The position numbers and the translations under genes are program-made. The notes beneath the pieces are model-generated. The model saw nothing but the letters and a program-made list of their open reading frames with translations. It was not told where the DNA came from and searched no databases. DNA of 64,000 nt, from the NCBI GenBank assembly GCA_963817465.1, contig CAWFOP010000019.1:1-64000 (forward strand). The letters run 5' to 3'. The DNA is from CAMPKL01 sp963817465 (GTDB taxonomy: Bacteria > Acidobacteriota > Terriglobia > Bryobacterales > UBA6623). Positions 62,001-64,000 of this stretch are shown piece after piece (position 1 is the stretch's first letter; each line of letters opens with the position of its first letter).

Positions 62001-62052
62001 GCGACGGCAACCCTGGAGTGTCCGCGGACACAGCCGCGAAGCTGGAGCCGCG
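62001..62052 (+). repeat. Partial copy of the 'ccgcgaagct.gagccgcg' repeat
   Basis: The string ccgcgaagctggagccgcg (62034-62052) matches 18 of 19 bases of the copy at 63961 and is preceded by a loosely similar cgacggcaaccc. The later half (acgt.agtaa) is not kept. A small hairpin gaccgaa ... ttcggtc follows at once. Confidence 0.45.
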
Positions 62053-62149
62053 ACCGAAACGAAGTCGGTTCGGTCCAGTAACAAGTACTCCTTATGAGCC
62101 CTCCACCTGGTGGATACAAACCAACGAGTCCGCTGTTCACAGGAGAATC

Positions 62150-62270
62150 ATGCTGAAGAAGATTGCCGCTACGTTAGCTATCGGACGCGGACATGAAGGT
62201 CGCGTACGCCGACAGCATCGAAGCATGGGCTGACTTCATCGAGGACCTGGAGAAAGCTTCTGACCAATAG
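62150..62270 (+). pseudogene. Small secreted-protein-like frame, probably frameshifted
   Basis: ATG 62150 has a good AGGAGA site and opens MLKKIAATLAIG, a signal-peptide-like start, but then runs into a basic frame that stops at 62233. In the next frame, MKVAYADSIEAWADFIEDLE followed by KASDQ ends at TAG 62268-62270. Joined by one base change, the two give about 40 residues: signal, a possible AYA cleavage, and an acidic helical peptide. The terminator at 62295-62324 follows at the right distance. This may be a genuine small exported peptide gene or a remnant. Confidence 0.4.
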
Positions 62271-62294
62271 GCGCTAAGCCAGTCCTAGAGAAGA

Positions 62295-62324
62295 CGCCCG
62301 CCCAGGCTCATTTGCCGGCGGGCG
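62295..62324 (+). terminator. Rho-independent-like terminator after the small ORF
   Basis: CGCCCGCC (62295-62302) and GGCGGGCG (62317-62324) form a perfect 8-bp stem with a 14-base loop, followed by ctctcttatctgtt. The T-richness is moderate. Its position, 25 bp after the small ORF and about 80 bp before the next gene, fits termination. Confidence 0.6.
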
Positions 62325-62401
62325 CTCTCTTATCTGTTGACCAAAACCAAGAACCCGGGTAAAGGGAGGTTTCAACTTCTCGGAAACTCGAGCACGAGTT
62401 C

Positions 62402-63550
62402 GTGCCCCGGTTCAGCCGGAAATGGAGATTGAGGTTGCAATCATGGATCGAGACTGAGCCGCCGATAACCAGCCACGACCGTGTTCGCACCACGTCACTC
62501 GCAATTCTGGCAATAGCCGCGGCGGCTTGGTTCTTCAAAGCCACCGCTAGCGTAACCATGCCGCTCGCCTTCGGCTTCATCTTGGCGCTGCTGCTCTATC
62601 CGGTCCAACGCGAGGTGGTCTCTCGCGTTCCAGCGAAATTGAAGTGGCTCGGCCCGGCAGCGGCAATGCTAACCCTTTTGTTGGCCGTCTCGGGCATCCT
62701 CGCCTTCCTTTGGTTCAGCGCCGACCAAGTTGAGCAAAAGGCTCCGGACTTTCAGAAAGTGTACGACCAAGTCCAGCAGTGGGCGCAGCAAGTTGGCGTC
62801 ACGTTGCCGGACTCCGCCCTGCAACAGGGAAACCCTCTCAACCTGGTCCGCCAAGCCGGCTCAGCCCTCTTGGGCGTCTTCACGAGCGTCTGGCACGCCC
62901 TCGCCCTCGCGGTGCTCATCTTCTTCTTCACGCTGCTCATGCTCGTCGAAGCCAAGCCCTGGCGCTCGCGTCTATCGAACGCGTTCGCCTCCCACCGCGA
63001 GATCGTCCTCGACGCGGTCGACGCCACCGCCGTGAAAGTCCGCGAATACCTCTGGGTCCGCACGGTCCTCAGCATCATCTCCGGCGTTCTGGCCGGCCTC
63101 TGGTTCCTCGCCATCGGCGTCGACCTGTGGTATTTGTGGGGCTTCCTGTTCTTCGCCCTGAACTACATTCCGTTCGTCGGCTCCCTGCTCGCCGGTCTCC
63201 CGCCCATCCTGCTAGCCTTGGCCACGTCGGGCTGGTCGACCGCGCTGTTGGCCCTCGGCGGCGTCCTCGTCACCGAGAACGTCATGGGCAACTTCGTCGA
63301 CCCGAAGCTTATGGGCGACCGCCTCTCCATGTCGCCCGTCGTTCTGCTTGCCAGCTTGAGCTTCTCCTTCTGGGCATGGAGCTGGCCCGGCGTCTTTTTG
63401 GCCGTACCACTGACCGCGATGGTCGTCGTCGCCCTCGCGCACGTAAAGAAGCTCGAGCCGCTCGCGCTGCTACTTGGCAATGCCACCAAAACCTCCGATC
63501 TGCGTCAAAAGACCTTCGCCGACCCCGACCTGCGCGCCGACAAAGCCTGA
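62402..63550 (+). CDS. AI-2E/PerM-family membrane transporter
   Basis: This 382-residue inner-membrane protein has about eight helices. It opens (GTG 62402) with a short basic tail and then TTSLAILAIAAAAWFFKATA. The family's cytoplasmic-facing segment PLAFGFILALLLYPVQREVV and the last-third signature NYIPFVGSLLAGLPPILLAL and NVMGNFVDPKLMGDRLSMSP, LSFSFWAWSWPGVFLAVPLT are diagnostic of the UPF0118/AI-2E family. Members export small molecules or act as Na+/H+-type antiporters; the autoinducer role is not general. Start choice is uncertain because no strong ribosome-binding site is seen. Confidence 0.88.
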   Translation: MPRFSRKWRLRLQSWIETEPPITSHDRVRTTSLAILAIAAAAWFFKATASVTMPLAFGFILALLLYPVQREVVSRVPAKLKWLGPAAAMLTLLLAVSGILAFLWFSADQVEQKAPDFQKVYDQVQQWAQQVGVTLPDSALQQGNPLNLVRQAGSALLGVFTSVWHALALAVLIFFFTLLMLVEAKPWRSRLSNAFASHREIVLDAVDATAVKVREYLWVRTVLSIISGVLAGLWFLAIGVDLWYLWGFLFFALNYIPFVGSLLAGLPPILLALATSGWSTALLALGGVLVTENVMGNFVDPKLMGDRLSMSPVVLLASLSFSFWAWSWPGVFLAVPLTAMVVVALAHVKKLEPLALLLGNATKTSDLRQKTFADPDLRADKA

Positions 63551-63683
63551 CGCACATGGCGTCAGCCGCTTGTTGCCCGCAGTCGCCGTCTGCTCCGGGA
63601 GGCTCGATCTGCAAGGTCGTGTTCCCGATGTCGAACCGGCTGTGCAGTTCGCGGCAGGCGACCCGGGTCAATTCGCGTTGGCT

Positions 63684-63932
63684 TTCCAAATTCAGGTGCA
63701 TGGAGCCGACGAGGCGCGGCGGAAGGTGTTGCGGAAGAGGCTTCCTCAGGCGCAGGTCGCCGAGTTCTCCGCCAATCCGCCGCGCTGCTTGGTGGGTCTC
63801 GAGGCATGCGGCGGAGCGAACTACTGGACGCGGGTGCTGAGTCGATCAGGCCACGACGTGCGACTGCTGGCGCCGCAGTTCGTGAAGCCGTATGTGAAGT
63901 TGAACAAGTACGATGCACGTCAAAAGGTCTGA
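63684..63932 (+). pseudogene. IS110-family transposase, N-terminal fragment
   Basis: The fragment reads FQIQVHGADEARRKVLRKRL, then PPRCLVGLEACGGANYWTRV and LSRSGHDVRLLAPQFVKPYV followed by KLNKYDAR. This is the opening of an IS110 DEDD transposase (Glu in GLEACGGA, Asp in NKxDA). The first catalytic Asp (GVDLA) is lost, as upstream codons do not match. The frame ends at a stop 63930-63932, and the dispersed repeat starts two bases later, so the rest of the element is replaced. Confidence 0.75.
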
Positions 63933-63933
63933 A

Positions 63934-64000
63934 GATCTCCCGATGCGCCCACGGCAACAACCGCGAAGCTCGAGCCGCGCACGTTAGTAAACGGTTTGTC
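63934..64000 (+). repeat. Second copy of the repeat arm of the 48.3-kb element
   Basis: Bases 63934-64000 (...cccacggcaacaaccgcgaagctcgagccgcgcacgttagt...) align with 48343-48410 at roughly 85 percent identity by eye. The element continues past the window. It begins immediately after the truncated IS110 fragment. Confidence 0.75.

Overview
The window is about 64 kb of high-GC bacterial DNA. Nearly every real gene has dense GC-ending codon use; a patch at about 2.84-4.35 kb is visibly poorer in GC. The gene content fits a soil or oligotroph-type Acidobacteriota (Bryobacterales/Solibacter-like): TAT-exported Gfo/Idh/MocA oxidoreductases, amidohydrolases, mandelate-racemase-type dehydratases, a lipoprotein sulfatase, a BY-kinase exopolysaccharide system, two-subunit glycyl-tRNA synthetase and a PilMNO-type pilus operon. 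This placement is inference from gene content. No rRNA, tRNA or CRISPR array was recognised.

Layout. 0-8 kb is a mobile-element graveyard: the tail of a regulator, an intact IS1182-type transposase beside an IS1595 fragment, a low-GC Cys-rich secreted protein, a REP-associated tyrosine transposase between perfect inverted repeats, an M28 peptidase flanked on both sides by an 80-bp repeat, and an IS630 fragment. 8-26 kb carries exported catabolic enzymes (two Gfo/Idh/MocA oxidoreductases, three amidohydrolases, a cupin lipoprotein), an orotate phosphoribosyltransferase, an aldo-keto reductase/MDR pair, a MATE exporter and a mandelate-racemase-like enzyme. 26.4-30.4 kb is an exopolysaccharide export operon (Wza-like, Wzc-like BY-kinase, orphan membrane/Rossmann protein). 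30.5-38.9 kb holds a membrane-anchored amidase followed by an actin-like ATPase, a BON-MscS channel, a class A serine hydrolase, a sulfatase, an SDR and a protein of an unnamed family. 39-44 kb is housekeeping: dihydroorotase, glyS, glyQ, recO. 44-48 kb is a PAS-GGDEF-EAL protein and a phosphoesterase. 48.3-48.7 kb is a nested inverted-repeat element. 48.8-57.5 kb is a tightly coupled minus-strand pilus/type II secretion operon (PilT, PilB/GspE, PilM, PilN, PilO, a PilP/GspC-like protein, pseudopilin) headed by an M20 dipeptidase. 57.6-64 kb holds a LuxR-type regulator, a secreted TIM-barrel-like protein, two enolase-superfamily enzymes, an AI-2E transporter and an IS110 fragment.

Two themes cut across the window. 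First, at least ten single-base frameshifts interrupt otherwise well-conserved genes, including the essential glyS. Eight are +1 insertions outside long homopolymers, which looks more like residual assembly error than true decay. Second, several short dispersed repeats recur: a 'gagccgcg..acgt.agtaa.cgg' family at four or five sites, a 31-bp perfect inverted repeat, the 23-bp RAYT-flanking repeat, and an 80-bp repeat whose internal hairpin shows a compensatory base change. These repeats are the least explained part of the window.
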